64,000 bases of DNA from assembly GCA_001913845.2 (NCBI GenBank), contig MKGP02000047.1:1-64000 (forward strand). The letters are read 5' to 3'. Source of the DNA: Limnothrix sp. CACIAM 69d. GTDB taxonomy: Bacteria; Cyanobacteriota; Cyanobacteriia; CACIAM-69d. The notes beneath the pieces are model-generated. The model did not search any database, was not told where the DNA came from, and saw nothing but the letters and a program-made list of their open reading frames with translations. Positions 1-8,364 of the stretch are shown piece by piece; the first letter of the stretch is position 1; every line of letters begins with the position of its first letter. The translations under genes and the position numbers were made by a program.

Positions 1-107
1 GATTTCGGATCTTCTCAGAACGCTATCGCAATCGTCGTCGCCGTTTTGGCTTGAGGCTCCATCTGTTAGCTGGGTTGCTCAACTACCAAGCGGCACATCC
101 AATTTGA
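1..107 (+). CDS. Transposase C-terminal fragment (cut by window start)
   Basis: The third forward frame is open from base 3 to a TGA at 105-107. It encodes a basic tail containing RIFSERYRNRRRRFGLRLH followed by LLAGLLNYQ. This is the typical end of a DDE transposase of the IS4/IS5 type, where the YRNRR/FGLR segment lies at the extreme C-terminus. The rest lies upstream of the window, so completeness cannot be judged. It is followed 20 bases later by a piece of a different transposase in another frame, so this is a junction between two elements rather than one gene. Confidence 0.6.
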   Translation, partial: FRIFSERYRNRRRRFGLRLHLLAGLLNYQAAHPI

Positions 108-126
108 TTCGTGCAAGAGGTCTATT

Positions 127-444
127 GTGGTGTTAGAGGAAGTGAAGGAGAAGCTATCTCGACTAGAGGTTATTTGGGTTGATCAGGGGTATTCCGGGAA
201 AAAGTTTGCGGATGCTGTGAAGCGTGTGTGTGGTGAGAGTGTGCGCGTGGAGGTGATCAGCCGAATCGGTAAAGGGTTTGAGACGTTGCCCAAGCGGTGG
301 ATTGTCGAGCGGACGTTTGGCTGGCTGAACCGATTTCGGCGATTGAGCAAGGACTATGAGTTGTATTCGGAGACGAGCGAAGGAATGATCTATGGCTGCT
401 TAATGCATTTGATGGTGAGAAGATTGGCTGCCCTAGATGATTAA
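127..444 (+). pseudogene. IS5-family (IS427/IS1031-like) transposase, C-terminal part
   Basis: Only the C-terminal half of a DDE transposase is present, about 105 residues. It contains the second catalytic Asp in WVDQGYSGK and the catalytic Glu in RRIVERTFGW-like context (here KRWIVERTFGWLNRFRRLSKDYE). It ends with the SETSEGMIYGCLMHLMVRRLA segment characteristic of the IS427 group. The N-terminal domain with the first catalytic Asp is missing: the frame is closed by a TAG at 67-69 and the upstream DNA belongs to another transposase. The GTG at 127 is therefore only the first usable start, and the gene is almost certainly dead. The DNA just after it (445-468) may be the right inverted end of the IS. 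Confidence 0.75.
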
Positions 445-469
445 TAGTTGCTTTATAAATCAGCTCTTA

Positions 470-571
470 GAGGATGTTTGAAAAGTATCTTTTGGCCTGT
501 GCCAAATACCAATAGTTGTGGGGGCAAGGGGCTTAAGCCCCTTGTTTCCGTCAGTTACGCAGGCGATCGCG
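470..571. mobile_element. MITE-like repeat, copy A (left half)
   Basis: The left end reads TAGAGGATGTTTGAAAAG at 470-487. The same end in copy D reads TAGAGGATGTCTG. The segment contains the family core, a perfect 20-base palindrome CAAGGGGCTTAAGCCCCTTG at 525-544, preceded by GTGGGGG. The right inverted end is not seen before the manC stop codon, so this copy is truncated. It directly follows the IS5 remnant. Confidence 0.6.
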
Positions 572-1645
572 TTAGAGCCGATCGAGCCATTCAGGATGAT
601 CCTGCACTGCTTTTACGGCCGCCTTAATATCTTGGGTGCGATCCTTTGCCACAATCAAGGTCACATTCCCATCGCGCACCACCACCACATCCTCCAGGCC
701 AATGGTGACCACCAACTCTTCGGGATCACTGCTGTAAACGATCGCCCCGGTTGTCTCCAAAGCCAAATGTTGAGCCAAATCCACATTGGCCCGATCGCCC
801 TTTAACAGCCGCTCGATCGCGTTCCAATCACCCAAGTCATCCCAAGCAAAGGCCGCCGGAACAATACAGGCGCGATCGGTCTTTTCCATCAGCGCATAGT
901 CCACGCTCAACTTGGGAACCTGGCCATAGGCCGCCACCCCTTCCGCCCGCAGCGGTTCGATAATTTCCGGGGCGTGCCGCTCTAATTCCGCAATCACCGT
1001 CTTGGCCTGAAACACAAACATGCCGCTATTCCAGCTATAGCGACCGCTGGCGAGGAACTGTTCCGCCCGATCGCGATCGGGCTTTTCCGTGAACCGGCTG
1101 ACGCGATAGCCCGGCAAGCCCGCAAAGTCCCCCAAGGCCTCGCCCTGTTCGATGTAGCCATAGCCCGTGGCCGGCTGGGTTGGCGTAATGCCCAAGGTGA
1201 CGATCGCCCCCTCCGTGCGGGCCAGGGTCGCCGCCGCCGCCAGGGTTTGGGCAAACGCTTCCCCATCCCCAATCCAGTGATCCGCTGGGAAAAAGCCCAA
1301 CACTGCCTCATCGCCATATTGCTTGGCCGCCTCCAGGGTTGCCCAAGCCAGGGCCGGGGCCGTGTCGCGCCCTTCCGGTTCGATCGCAAAATTCGCCGCC
1401 GGTAATTCTGGCAACTGTTCGCGGGCCGTGGCTTCCAGGTGTTGACCCGTCACAACCCACACATGCTCCGCCGCCCCCGCCAACGGAATCAGGCGATCGA
1501 TCGTGGCTTGCAACAAACTGCGGCCGCTGCCATCCAAACAAAGAAACTGCTTGGGAAGCTGACGGCGACTGAGGGGCCAAAACCGCTCACCCTTGCCACC
1601 GGCCAAGACGATCGGGACTAACTGGGGCGTTGAGGAAGCAACCAT
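572..1645 (-). CDS. manC: Mannose-1-phosphate guanylyltransferase
   Basis: Makes GDP-mannose from mannose-1-phosphate and GTP for polysaccharide and glycan synthesis; cytoplasmic. The N-terminal nucleotidyltransferase motif VLAGGKGERFWPLSRR with PKQFL follows within the first 35 residues. FFPADHWI, WNSGMFVF, FTEKPD and SVDYALMEK are the usual further motifs. At 357 residues it is a single-domain pyrophosphorylase without the isomerase (ManA-like) cupin of bifunctional ManC/AlgA. The ATG at 1645 gives the start closest to the conserved motif. An in-frame ATG at 1660 would add five residues and cannot be excluded, as neither has a strong Shine-Dalgarno. It stands alone on this strand, with a MITE copy just beyond its stop. 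Confidence 0.9.
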   Translation of the reverse strand: MVASSTPQLVPIVLAGGKGERFWPLSRRQLPKQFLCLDGSGRSLLQATIDRLIPLAGAAEHVWVVTGQHLEATAREQLPELPAANFAIEPEGRDTAPALAWATLEAAKQYGDEAVLGFFPADHWIGDGEAFAQTLAAAATLARTEGAIVTLGITPTQPATGYGYIEQGEALGDFAGLPGYRVSRFTEKPDRDRAEQFLASGRYSWNSGMFVFQAKTVIAELERHAPEIIEPLRAEGVAAYGQVPKLSVDYALMEKTDRACIVPAAFAWDDLGDWNAIERLLKGDRANVDLAQHLALETTGAIVYSSDPEELVVTIGLEDVVVVRDGNVTLIVAKDRTQDIKAAVKAVQDHPEWLDRL

Positions 1646-1828
1646 TTGTTCAAAGACCATCAGACTTAACTGGAAAACCAATGCGGAGACGGCGGGCCCC
1701 CAACCGGACACAAATTCAGGTGCAGACTCGCGATCAAAGCTCTAGGTGCAAACTCTAGACGCAAACTCTCAGTGCAAAACTCAACACAAACTTAACGATG
1801 GATGCGACCAATTCCCAGAATTGATAGA

Positions 1829-1891
1829 AATTTCGCAAGTTCCGCAAATTGTGCCAATTCAACAAATTCCGCACATTTCGCACATTTCACG
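1829..1891. repeat. 9-bp tandem repeat, seven degenerate units
   Basis: Seven consecutive 9-base units run without gaps: AATTTCGCA, AGTTCCGCA, AATTGTGCC, AATTCAACA, AATTCCGCA, CATTTCGCA, CATTTCACG. It is upstream of both manC and the kinase gene. The unit sequence differs from other arrays in the window, which suggests local slippage rather than transposition. Confidence 0.7.
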
Positions 1892-2329
1892 GATGCCTGC
1901 AAACGGGATTTCCCCAATTCTGGCTTGACCCAAGGCGATCGGCACGGTTTTTATTGTTTCGATGGTTGCAACCGCCAAGTTATCAACGCGCTCTCCACGC
2001 GCAGCAGGGCCAGAAAACTGAGCCGCCAAAGGGCCCAATTCTGCGCAAGGGCGCGATCGACCCCTTTGCTCCATCAGTTGGGAGTAGGCGACAATGATTG
2101 GGGAATCGGGCCCAACGCTTCCTCTCCCTGCCAGCTCTCCTCAACCCACCCCGCCGCTCCATTTTTTTCCTACTCCTGGCGGGCGATCGCCCTTAGGGTC
2201 TCCCGCCGCCAATCGCATTGTTCATCAACTTTTTGCTTTAATTTTGGTTGGTTTGCTTGCCCTAGCCTTCTAGACAGGTCTTCGGGAGCGGCTCCTGATG
2301 GCTCTGATCAGGTCAGATATGGCTATTGG

Positions 2330-2365
2330 ATCAGTTAAATCAGTTGAATCAGTTAGATCTGTTGC
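2330..2365. repeat. 9-bp tandem repeat, four units
   Basis: ATCAGTTAA, ATCAGTTGA, ATCAGTTAG, ATCTGTTGC in direct succession. Like the array 440 bases upstream it has a 9-base period but a different unit. Confidence 0.65.
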
Positions 2366-2687
2366 ATCCGTTCCATTAAGCATCTGCTCACTCGGGCATC
2401 TGCTCGCTTGGGTGTTCGATCGAGTTCCTTTGGCAAGGATCATGACGAGGAAATAGACCAGTTAGTCTGGGTGCAACCGAATCCGCAGAATTCCAACGCT
2501 TGATCTCACGGTCTGGCCCCGCCGACTGAGTACCCAAGGCCGCATACCCAGGATTGACGATCGCCACCTGGGCATCGCCGCCTGGGCATCGTAGATACTG
2601 ATAGGATTCACCGGATTTGTTGCATTCTTGGTTTGATTTGACGATTTCTAATTTTTGCGATCAGCCCAGCAGAAGAGCGCAGACGCT

Positions 2688-4250
2688 ATGAGCGACCCGA
2701 ATCTTGGCCGAGTGCTAGCCGACCGATATCGACTCGATGAGTTGATCGGGCGCGGTGCTATGGGTCGCGTTTACCGAGCCAAGCACATCCTGTTGGATGC
2801 GCCCGTGGCCGTGAAATTTTTGTCTCAAACCTTGTTGAACCAGAAAATGCGCGATCGCTTCAAACGGGAAGCCCGCTCCTGTTTTCTGTTAGGGCAAAAA
2901 AGCAAGCACATTGTCCAGGTGTTGGACTACGGGGTCAGCGAGGATGAGGTTCCGTTCTATGTGATGGAATATCTCGAAGGCCGAGACCTGGGGGCGATCG
3001 TTAAGCGGGAAACCATGCCCCTGCCGCGTTTTCTCAATTTGGCCCACCAAATTTGCCTGGGACTTCAGGCGGCTCACCAGGGCATTTTGCTAGAGGATCG
3101 CCTTTGCCCGATCGTCCACCGAGACATCAAGCCCAGCAACCTGCTGGTGGTGCAAGATCCGGACATGGGTGAGTCGGTCAAAATTTTGGATTTTGGCATT
3201 GCCAAACTCATGCAGGGGGATGCGGCCCAAACCAGCCACTTCATGGGCACCCTGGCCTACTCTTCGCCAGAGCAGATGGAAGGCAAGGAGTTGGACGGCC
3301 GGGCTGATATCTATAGCCTGGGCGTGGTGATGTTTGAAATGCTCTCGGGGAAGATGCCTCTGCGGGCGGAAACCCATTCCTTTGGCAGTTGGTATAAGGT
3401 ACACCGGGACACCCCGCCCATGACCTTTGCGGAGGCGCGGCCGGGGCTGAAAGTGCCCAAGCCGCTGGAGTCACTGATTCTGCAATGCTTGGCGAAAAAG
3501 CCGGACGATCGCCCCGCTTCCGTTAGCGATATTTTGCAAGCCTTGGAGCCGATGGAACACCGCTACAGTCCCGGCCGGCTCATTAGTCGTCGCATTGAAA
3601 GCACACTCCAGCGGGCGACCTTGCCCGGGGCCTCCCTCAGCGGGGAGGGTGGGTCTGAATCGCGGGGGCGATCGAGCAATGCGGATCCTGATGTGCTTTG
3701 TCGGTTGCAGTCTTGGCCTAAGGGCAAACCAGTAGCGGAAATTGTGTTTCCTCACCTGCTGCCCACCAGTGGCGACCCGTTGGCAACGGTTTGGATTATG
3801 TTGCCGCGCCAAATGATCCGCGCTATCCAATCCAGCGAGGAGGGCAGCAGTTGCTACAGCCGATTTATGGGCATGATGTCTCCCCATCCGATGGTGTTGT
3901 GGCTGACGGTGCTCTATATGTCGATCGGGGATGGCACGCGGCGGGCCAAATGGCTACCGTCCTATTTGGATTTGAAACAGCCCCGCAATTTGGAGTTGGC
4001 TCGGCAGTTGGCCAAGCAAAGTTGCTATCGCTTGCTGTTTTTTGCCCTTGAGGATCCCCACAGTTGCCAATATGTGGCCAAGATCCATCTAACGGCGGCC
4101 AATTGCCAAATGCTGCGTCAGTGGGCTGACCAAAGCTCACAGATGCCCGCAGCGGATCCGCAGGTGGGCAAGGCCTATCTGCGCAAGGAGTTGGATCGCG
4201 CCAAGCCCCAAATTTTGCAGCAAATCGAGCAGCGATTGCGTCGGCCTTGA
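2688..4250 (+). CDS. Ser/Thr protein kinase with cyanobacterial C-terminal domain
   Basis: A eukaryotic-type (Hanks) kinase. Counting from the ATG at 2688, it has the glycine loop GRGAMG (21-26), catalytic Lys in AVKFL (Lys43), Glu61 in the C-helix, HRD at 144-146 in HRDIKPSN, DFG at 168-170 and SPEQ in the activation segment. The kinase domain ends near residue 285. The following 230 residues have no transmembrane helix or sensor repeat and no domain I can name. They include a Ser/Arg-rich linker (about 295-330) and then a globular region rich in Trp, Leu and Arg. The upstream TTG at 2655 would add 11 residues; the ATG is preferred because the conserved N-terminus starts there. Probably cytosolic. 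Stands alone, converging on the next gene 33 bases away. Confidence 0.9.
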   Translation: MSDPNLGRVLADRYRLDELIGRGAMGRVYRAKHILLDAPVAVKFLSQTLLNQKMRDRFKREARSCFLLGQKSKHIVQVLDYGVSEDEVPFYVMEYLEGRDLGAIVKRETMPLPRFLNLAHQICLGLQAAHQGILLEDRLCPIVHRDIKPSNLLVVQDPDMGESVKILDFGIAKLMQGDAAQTSHFMGTLAYSSPEQMEGKELDGRADIYSLGVVMFEMLSGKMPLRAETHSFGSWYKVHRDTPPMTFAEARPGLKVPKPLESLILQCLAKKPDDRPASVSDILQALEPMEHRYSPGRLISRRIESTLQRATLPGASLSGEGGSESRGRSSNADPDVLCRLQSWPKGKPVAEIVFPHLLPTSGDPLATVWIMLPRQMIRAIQSSEEGSSCYSRFMGMMSPHPMVLWLTVLYMSIGDGTRRAKWLPSYLDLKQPRNLELARQLAKQSCYRLLFFALEDPHSCQYVAKIHLTAANCQMLRQWADQSSQMPAADPQVGKAYLRKELDRAKPQILQQIEQRLRRP

Positions 4251-4282
4251 GGGGCCAAGCCACCCAAGACCGACGCGATCGG

Positions 4283-5368
4283 CTAGGGAGTTTGCAGGCG
4301 GGCGATCGCCCGTTCCCAAGCACCAGTCACTTGCTGGATGGATTGGGGCAGTCGATCGCGCATCAAATCGGCATATTGCACCGAAACGCCCCGATCAATC
4401 AGGGTCACCGTTTGGTAGTCTGCGGCTCCCGGTGTGGGCAAGTAACTGAGGCCCGAGAGATTGGACAACATACCATTATCCAGAGCCTGTTCCAATTCGG
4501 TTCGCTGACTAGCAGATAGTTGACCCACCCACTCCGGCGCTTGATTGTTGATGCGCCGCAACACTCGCCCATCTTCCATCAAAATCCAACGTTCCTGGCG
4601 ACCGGCAATCCCGCCAGTGATGTGCACCTGGAATCGCTCCCCATTGCCGAGGGCGGGGAGGTCGCTGGTCATGGGGACAATGGCGGTTGTGCCGTTGCTG
4701 GCGGCTGGGTTGTAGCGCACGAGGTTGGCCGCGCGATCGAGGTGAAACACAAAGGCACGATCGCCCTGGTTCAAAATGGCTTGCCAACCATCGATCGCAA
4801 TCATGGTGCAGGCAGTGAGCGGCGTATCGTAAACCCCCATGCAGCCATCCCAGGTTCTGCGTTTCAGGGCCGTGACCGTGAGCGATCGAGACGGCAACTT
4901 CAGCGATCGTTCCGCCTGTCGCAGCAACCGCTGTTCCACCTCTGGCGTGAGCGATCGGGAACCCACCGCCTGGCGAATGATCTGACCCGCTTGGTCGGCG
5001 CGATAAAACCAACTGGGCGGCCCCCAGGATTGACGCTCGCTCACTTCAACGGCCCAACCCGGGACTTGCATTTGGGCACAGAGTTCCGCTGGCCCACCCA
5101 AACCCAAGCAACTGTCTGGCCAGGTGACGCGGGTGGCCTCGCGAATGGTCAGGTTCCCAGGCGCTTGACCCAAATCCCGAGCCGCCACTGCCAAGATGCG
5201 CGATCGCACCGAGGGGGGCAACTGATGATTGGTGTTGAGCACGGGGGCCGATCGGGGATTGGCCTGGGCGATCGACGGCTGCCCCAACTCTCCCGCCATG
5301 CCCATTAACAGACCCAATCCCAAGGGCACAACCCAACCCAAACGCCAACGCAAAGAAACAGGAGACAT
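4283..5368 (-). CDS. Secreted protein with two Cys-containing modules, unknown function
   Basis: A 361-residue exported protein. A signal peptide (hydrophobic stretch WVVPLGLGLLMGMAGELG, cleavage probably near SIAQA) is followed by two related modules of about 80 residues. Module 1 contains NLTIREATRVTWPDSCLGL, a second Cys in ELCAQ and VPGWAV. Module 2 contains SLTVTALKRRTWDGCMGV, TACTM and IDGWQA. Each has one Cys pair that could form a disulfide in the periplasm. A third C-terminal domain (about residues 215-361) includes ERWILMEDGRVLRR and NNGMLSNL-like sequence. I recognise the module as one recurring in cyanobacterial secreted proteins but cannot name a function. Translation most likely begins at the ATG at 5368; a TTG two codons upstream is less likely. 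No operon partner. Confidence 0.75.
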   Translation of the reverse strand: MSPVSLRWRLGWVVPLGLGLLMGMAGELGQPSIAQANPRSAPVLNTNHQLPPSVRSRILAVAARDLGQAPGNLTIREATRVTWPDSCLGLGGPAELCAQMQVPGWAVEVSERQSWGPPSWFYRADQAGQIIRQAVGSRSLTPEVEQRLLRQAERSLKLPSRSLTVTALKRRTWDGCMGVYDTPLTACTMIAIDGWQAILNQGDRAFVFHLDRAANLVRYNPAASNGTTAIVPMTSDLPALGNGERFQVHITGGIAGRQERWILMEDGRVLRRINNQAPEWVGQLSASQRTELEQALDNGMLSNLSGLSYLPTPGAADYQTVTLIDRGVSVQYADLMRDRLPQSIQQVTGAWERAIARLQTP

Positions 5369-5896
5369 AGCCAAACTCGATCGGTCATTAACTGTGAGAA
5401 ATCAAAAAGCAGCGGTCTTGAAGCCCTAAATGGCTGTCTTCAATCACCGTTTTCGATCACTATTCATTCAGCATCGGCCAGACCTTGCTCAGGAAAAGTC
5501 ACCATGAGCCGGTCTTTGGGATGTCACCTCATGGGCGAGTTTTTCCTTAGCAATACTTCCCATGGGTTGTCGCACCAATCCAGCAACTGCAATTGATTGC
5601 AACTTGAACTGCTGTTTGCTAATTGGCTTCCCCGATCGGGCCAGTTAACCAACCTCAACAGGCCCTGCCCCTGAGAAACCCAGCCAGCCTCGACAGCAAA
5701 CAGTAAAGAGAAAGCAAAAATCAGAAGATCAATAAATCAATAGATAAAACAAGCGATTAATAGACAAAACGAAATCGCAAAACAAGAAATAGGGATAAAA
5801 ATAAAATAAAAAACAAGGAGCATTAACCCCTTGTTTTCGTAATATTCAGTGCGTTATCAGGGAAAAAGCTTGGGGGAAGCAAACTTCAGACGGTCT
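5369..5896. other. Gene-free stretch, A-rich, with terminator
   Basis: Divergent 5' region of the secreted-protein gene plus the 3' region of the small acidic-protein gene. From 5700 to 5810 the plus strand is strikingly A-rich and T/C-poor. Apart from the hairpin at 5810-5837, I see no gene or RNA. Confidence 0.5.
5810..5837 (-). terminator. Probable rho-independent terminator
   Basis: Inverted repeat AAAACAAGG (5810-5818) and CCTTGTTTT (5829-5837). Read on the minus strand it is followed by a long T-rich run (complement of 5790-5812). It lies 60 bases beyond the stop of the small acidic-protein gene. Its stem resembles a decayed copy of the CAAGGGGCTTAAGCCCCTTG core, so a MITE origin is possible. 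Confidence 0.6.
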
Positions 5897-6136
5897 TTAT
5901 TCCTCGTCCCAAAGGGCCTGGGTGTAGCCGAGCTTCGTCAAGGCAGCTTGCTGACCAGCGCTCAAATCTTCCCAATATTCATCATCACTGGCTGGGGGAT
6001 CCGTGTCTTCTTCCCAGCTCGACTCATCCCATCCTAACTCACCCCAAAGGGACTGCTCTTCGCTGCTGAGATCAGACCAGCTCAAGTCTGCCCAAGTGCC
6101 GTTGGGGTCGCCGTCAACATCGCGAATTCCAGACAT
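5897..6136 (-). CDS. Small acidic protein with two W-DLS/LGY-W repeats
   Basis: A 79-residue, very acidic, tryptophan-rich protein. It contains two ungapped 25-residue repeats: one starts WSDLSSEEQ and ends ELGWDESSWEED, the other starts WEDLSAGQQAAL and ends KLGYTQALWDEE. Both fit W-x-D-L-S-(x)3-Q-(x)6-L-G-(W/Y)-(x)4-W-(E/D)-E. A partial third unit (TWADLS) precedes them. No signal peptide or membrane segment. The motif resembles short LGYxxxxWD modules I have seen scattered in bacterial and algal proteins of unknown role, probably as a small helical or peptide-binding unit; that is recollection, not proof. ATG start with GAGAAG upstream. Flanked by gene-poor DNA and its own terminator. Confidence 0.75.
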   Translation of the reverse strand: MSGIRDVDGDPNGTWADLSWSDLSSEEQSLWGELGWDESSWEEDTDPPASDDEYWEDLSAGQQAALTKLGYTQALWDEE

Positions 6137-7109
6137 ATTTCTTCTCAGTGGAAAATGATTTGATCAAGGGTAATCACAAGGCATCAACAGTTTGCGAGTA
6201 ACCAGTTTGCAAATTAATTTGCGAGCAACCGGTTTGCAAATTGTGACTGACCGTAAGTTGACTTTGAATCAACCAGGATCAAGGTTCCATCAAACTATTG
6301 TCACTCCATCAAAATTCAGAGTAGCTCGTTGTTTGCATTCGTTGTTTGCATTCAGAGATGGCTCAGAAATTTTGCTTCATGAATGAACCAATTCACAGGA
6401 TCCGCTTTTTGAAGGGTAAGCAACAATTCGACGGCTAACTTAGATCATCTGCTTAATTGATCAAGAAATTAACCCAGCCGAATTTGGTATAACACCACGA
6501 TTCGGCAGCGTCAAGAATAGATTAAGTGGAGTCTTTTAAAGATTTATTGAATTCTAGAACAAATCGAAATTTAACCACCATGCAGCCCCTAGGGGGTTCA
6601 CAATTTAGCTCATGATCAGTGCGTTAAGTTCATTGATTGCTAAGTTCATTAATTACATTGATGCATTTGCTGCATGGGCTGAGCACAGAAATTGGGTGTG
6701 GAAATTCAGGTTAAGCATGATTGGATGATTGGCGCTGGTCGATCGAACCGTTCACCGGCTTGAGGTGCTGAGCAACAGGCACGCAGGAGGAAGACAACAG
6801 CCCCGGGCAAAACGACGCAGACCCAGCCGCAGGCCCCAATTTGGGGTTGCTCCCGTCGTTGATCGGCTCACCCGGCGGCAACCGGACGGGGCCACGGGGC
6901 GATCGGGGCAATCCGTTGGATCCAGGAAATTGTTAAGGAATTTCTAAAGTCAGCAATGGGTGAGAGGCATTTACGGTCAGCAGTCGATCGCTCAAAAAGC
7001 GCTGGGGGTTAGGCTTCTGGTTTCAAAGCGGCAAAATTCCTCTACCATTGCCCTAAAACTTGCGGTTAAAACTAACCGGTAGGTCGATCGCCGACGTGGG
7101 TGATTTGGA
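6137..7109. other. Gene-free stretch of about 970 bases
   Basis: No supported gene. At 6192-6245 a direct repeat of about 27 bases occurs twice (TTTGCGAG(T/C)AACC(A/G)GTTTGCAAATT). The part from 6720 to 6930 is GC-rich and could fold extensively, but no known RNA family signature is visible. The last 100 bases should carry the promoter of the YdcF-type gene. Confidence 0.45.
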
Positions 7110-8180
7110 ATGTTTGAGACCCTGACCTTTATCTTAATTTGGCTGTTCATCGGCTGGCTGCTCTGGTACTTCCTGTTTCAGGTCAAGTTCATCCCGGTGG
7201 CCTACTACACCGGCTTTGGCATTGTCACGATCGCGGCATTGCTGACGATCGCGTTTATGAACCCCGGTGGCCGCACCTCAGAATCGGTGGGCAGCCTTCT
7301 GTCCCTGCTTCTGACTCCTCTGGGTCTGTCGCTGCTGTTGCTCTCGCGCTGGGTGCTGCGCGAAGGGCCGGGCAAGTTCACGGCCAATGGGGTGGCGGCT
7401 TGGGCCTTTTCGGTGTTGCTGCTGTTTAGCACCCCGGCAATCGGGTTTTTGCTGGCGGGGCAACTGGAGCGCGAAGCCGTGTCCATGCAGGGCTACGGCG
7501 ATCGTGGATCCGTTGAGGCGATCGTGCTGCTGGGGAATGGCACAACCCGTGTGGCGGGGATTGGCCAACAGCGCATTGAGCTGACCGAAAGCGGCGATCG
7601 AATTACATTGGCGGCGCAACTGTATCGCGCTGGCCGGGCCAATCGAATTATTGTGAGCGCGGGTTTCCGGCCGGAGCTGAACGCTTACTGGCGACCGGTG
7701 AGCAGCGACTGTCGCAACCCAGACGGCACGGCCACGCGCTGCCGGGCGGCGGAATCGTCTGATATCAGCGTGTTGTTACAGGAAATGGGCGTGCCGGCCA
7801 GCGCGATCGTGATTCCCCGCAGCGAAATTGCCCAAAAGCGGGAAGTGGTGAACGTGCGCAACAGCGCCCTGGATGTGCGCGATGAGTTTGGTTCCAACCC
7901 CCAGGGGGCCCGAATTGCCCTGGTCACCTCCGCGATCGAAATGCGGCGATCGACCCTGGCGTTCGAGTCCGTTGGTTTCCGGGTTGTGCCGCAACCGGCA
8001 GACTTTTACACCCTGCCCTACGATGCCCCGGACATCACCCCCATCCCCTGGCGCTATTTCTCCATTCCGGATCTGGTTCCCAACTCCGAAGGCCTCACCG
8101 TCAGCACCAAGGTGGTGACGGAATACCTGCAAAGCGTGTTCTACTTCCTCCGTGGTTGGATTTCACCGTTTAGGCTCTAA
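7110..8180 (+). CDS. YdcF-type (DUF218) membrane protein
   Basis: A 356-residue inner-membrane protein. Four hydrophobic helices occupy roughly residues 1-120. They are followed by a DUF218/YdcF domain starting at SVEAIVLLGNGT, with an Arg-containing QLYRAGRANRIIVSAG strand and an ARIALVTSAIEMRRS segment typical of this fold. In E. coli, relatives (ElyC, SanA, YdcF) affect envelope integrity; the biochemical activity is not settled. Between the second and third motifs is an insertion with two cysteines (SDCRNPDGTATRCRA) that could form a disulfide if the domain is periplasmic. Located alone, converging on the methyltransferase with a shared terminator. Confidence 0.8.
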   Translation: MFETLTFILIWLFIGWLLWYFLFQVKFIPVAYYTGFGIVTIAALLTIAFMNPGGRTSESVGSLLSLLLTPLGLSLLLLSRWVLREGPGKFTANGVAAWAFSVLLLFSTPAIGFLLAGQLEREAVSMQGYGDRGSVEAIVLLGNGTTRVAGIGQQRIELTESGDRITLAAQLYRAGRANRIIVSAGFRPELNAYWRPVSSDCRNPDGTATRCRAAESSDISVLLQEMGVPASAIVIPRSEIAQKREVVNVRNSALDVRDEFGSNPQGARIALVTSAIEMRRSTLAFESVGFRVVPQPADFYTLPYDAPDITPIPWRYFSIPDLVPNSEGLTVSTKVVTEYLQSVFYFLRGWISPFRL

Positions 8181-8301
8181 TTTCCGGCTCTCATTTCAAG
8201 CTCCAATTTCGGGCTTTTCAACAAGCCGAAGGAAACAGAATCTCAAGGGCTTGATCGGCGATCGGGCTACCGTTTGGCGACCTAAACAAACCCATTGCTC
8301 A

Positions 8302-8338
8302 TCAATCCCCACGCTGGGCCAGCCGGTGTGGGGATTGA
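8302..8338. terminator. Bidirectional terminator hairpin
   Basis: TCAATCCCCAC (8302-8312) pairs with GTGGGGATTGA (8328-8338), with a further small palindrome GCTGGCC-like inside the loop. It sits between two converging genes and can serve both. Confidence 0.65.
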
Positions 8339-8364
8339 TTGTATGAGCATTCGCAAGGTTCAGC

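Larger units (their letters stand above)
1646..2687. other. Gene-free stretch with short tandem repeats
   Basis: No convincing gene; open frames here are short and of odd composition. It lies between the divergent manC and kinase genes, so it should hold both promoters, but no clear -35/-10 pair stands out. Visible structure: 1745-1796 repeats a GCAAACTC-like unit four times, 1829-1891 is an array of seven 9-base units, 2330-2365 holds four 9-base units, and 2565-2593 repeats GCC(A/G)CCTGGGCATCG twice. Confidence 0.6.

Noticed and set aside
1802-2338. 178-residue frame in the manC-kinase gap
   Set aside because: Its first part translates the 9-base repeat array and the rest has no domain or ribosome-binding site.
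6192-6386. 64-residue frame over the 27-base repeat
   Set aside because: No ribosome-binding site, repeat-derived sequence and no domain.
6720-6930. Possible structured RNA (SRP RNA or riboswitch)
   Set aside because: GC-rich and foldable, with a GGAGGAAGACAACAG stretch, but it lacks the conserved SRP RNA loop sequence and any riboswitch consensus I know.
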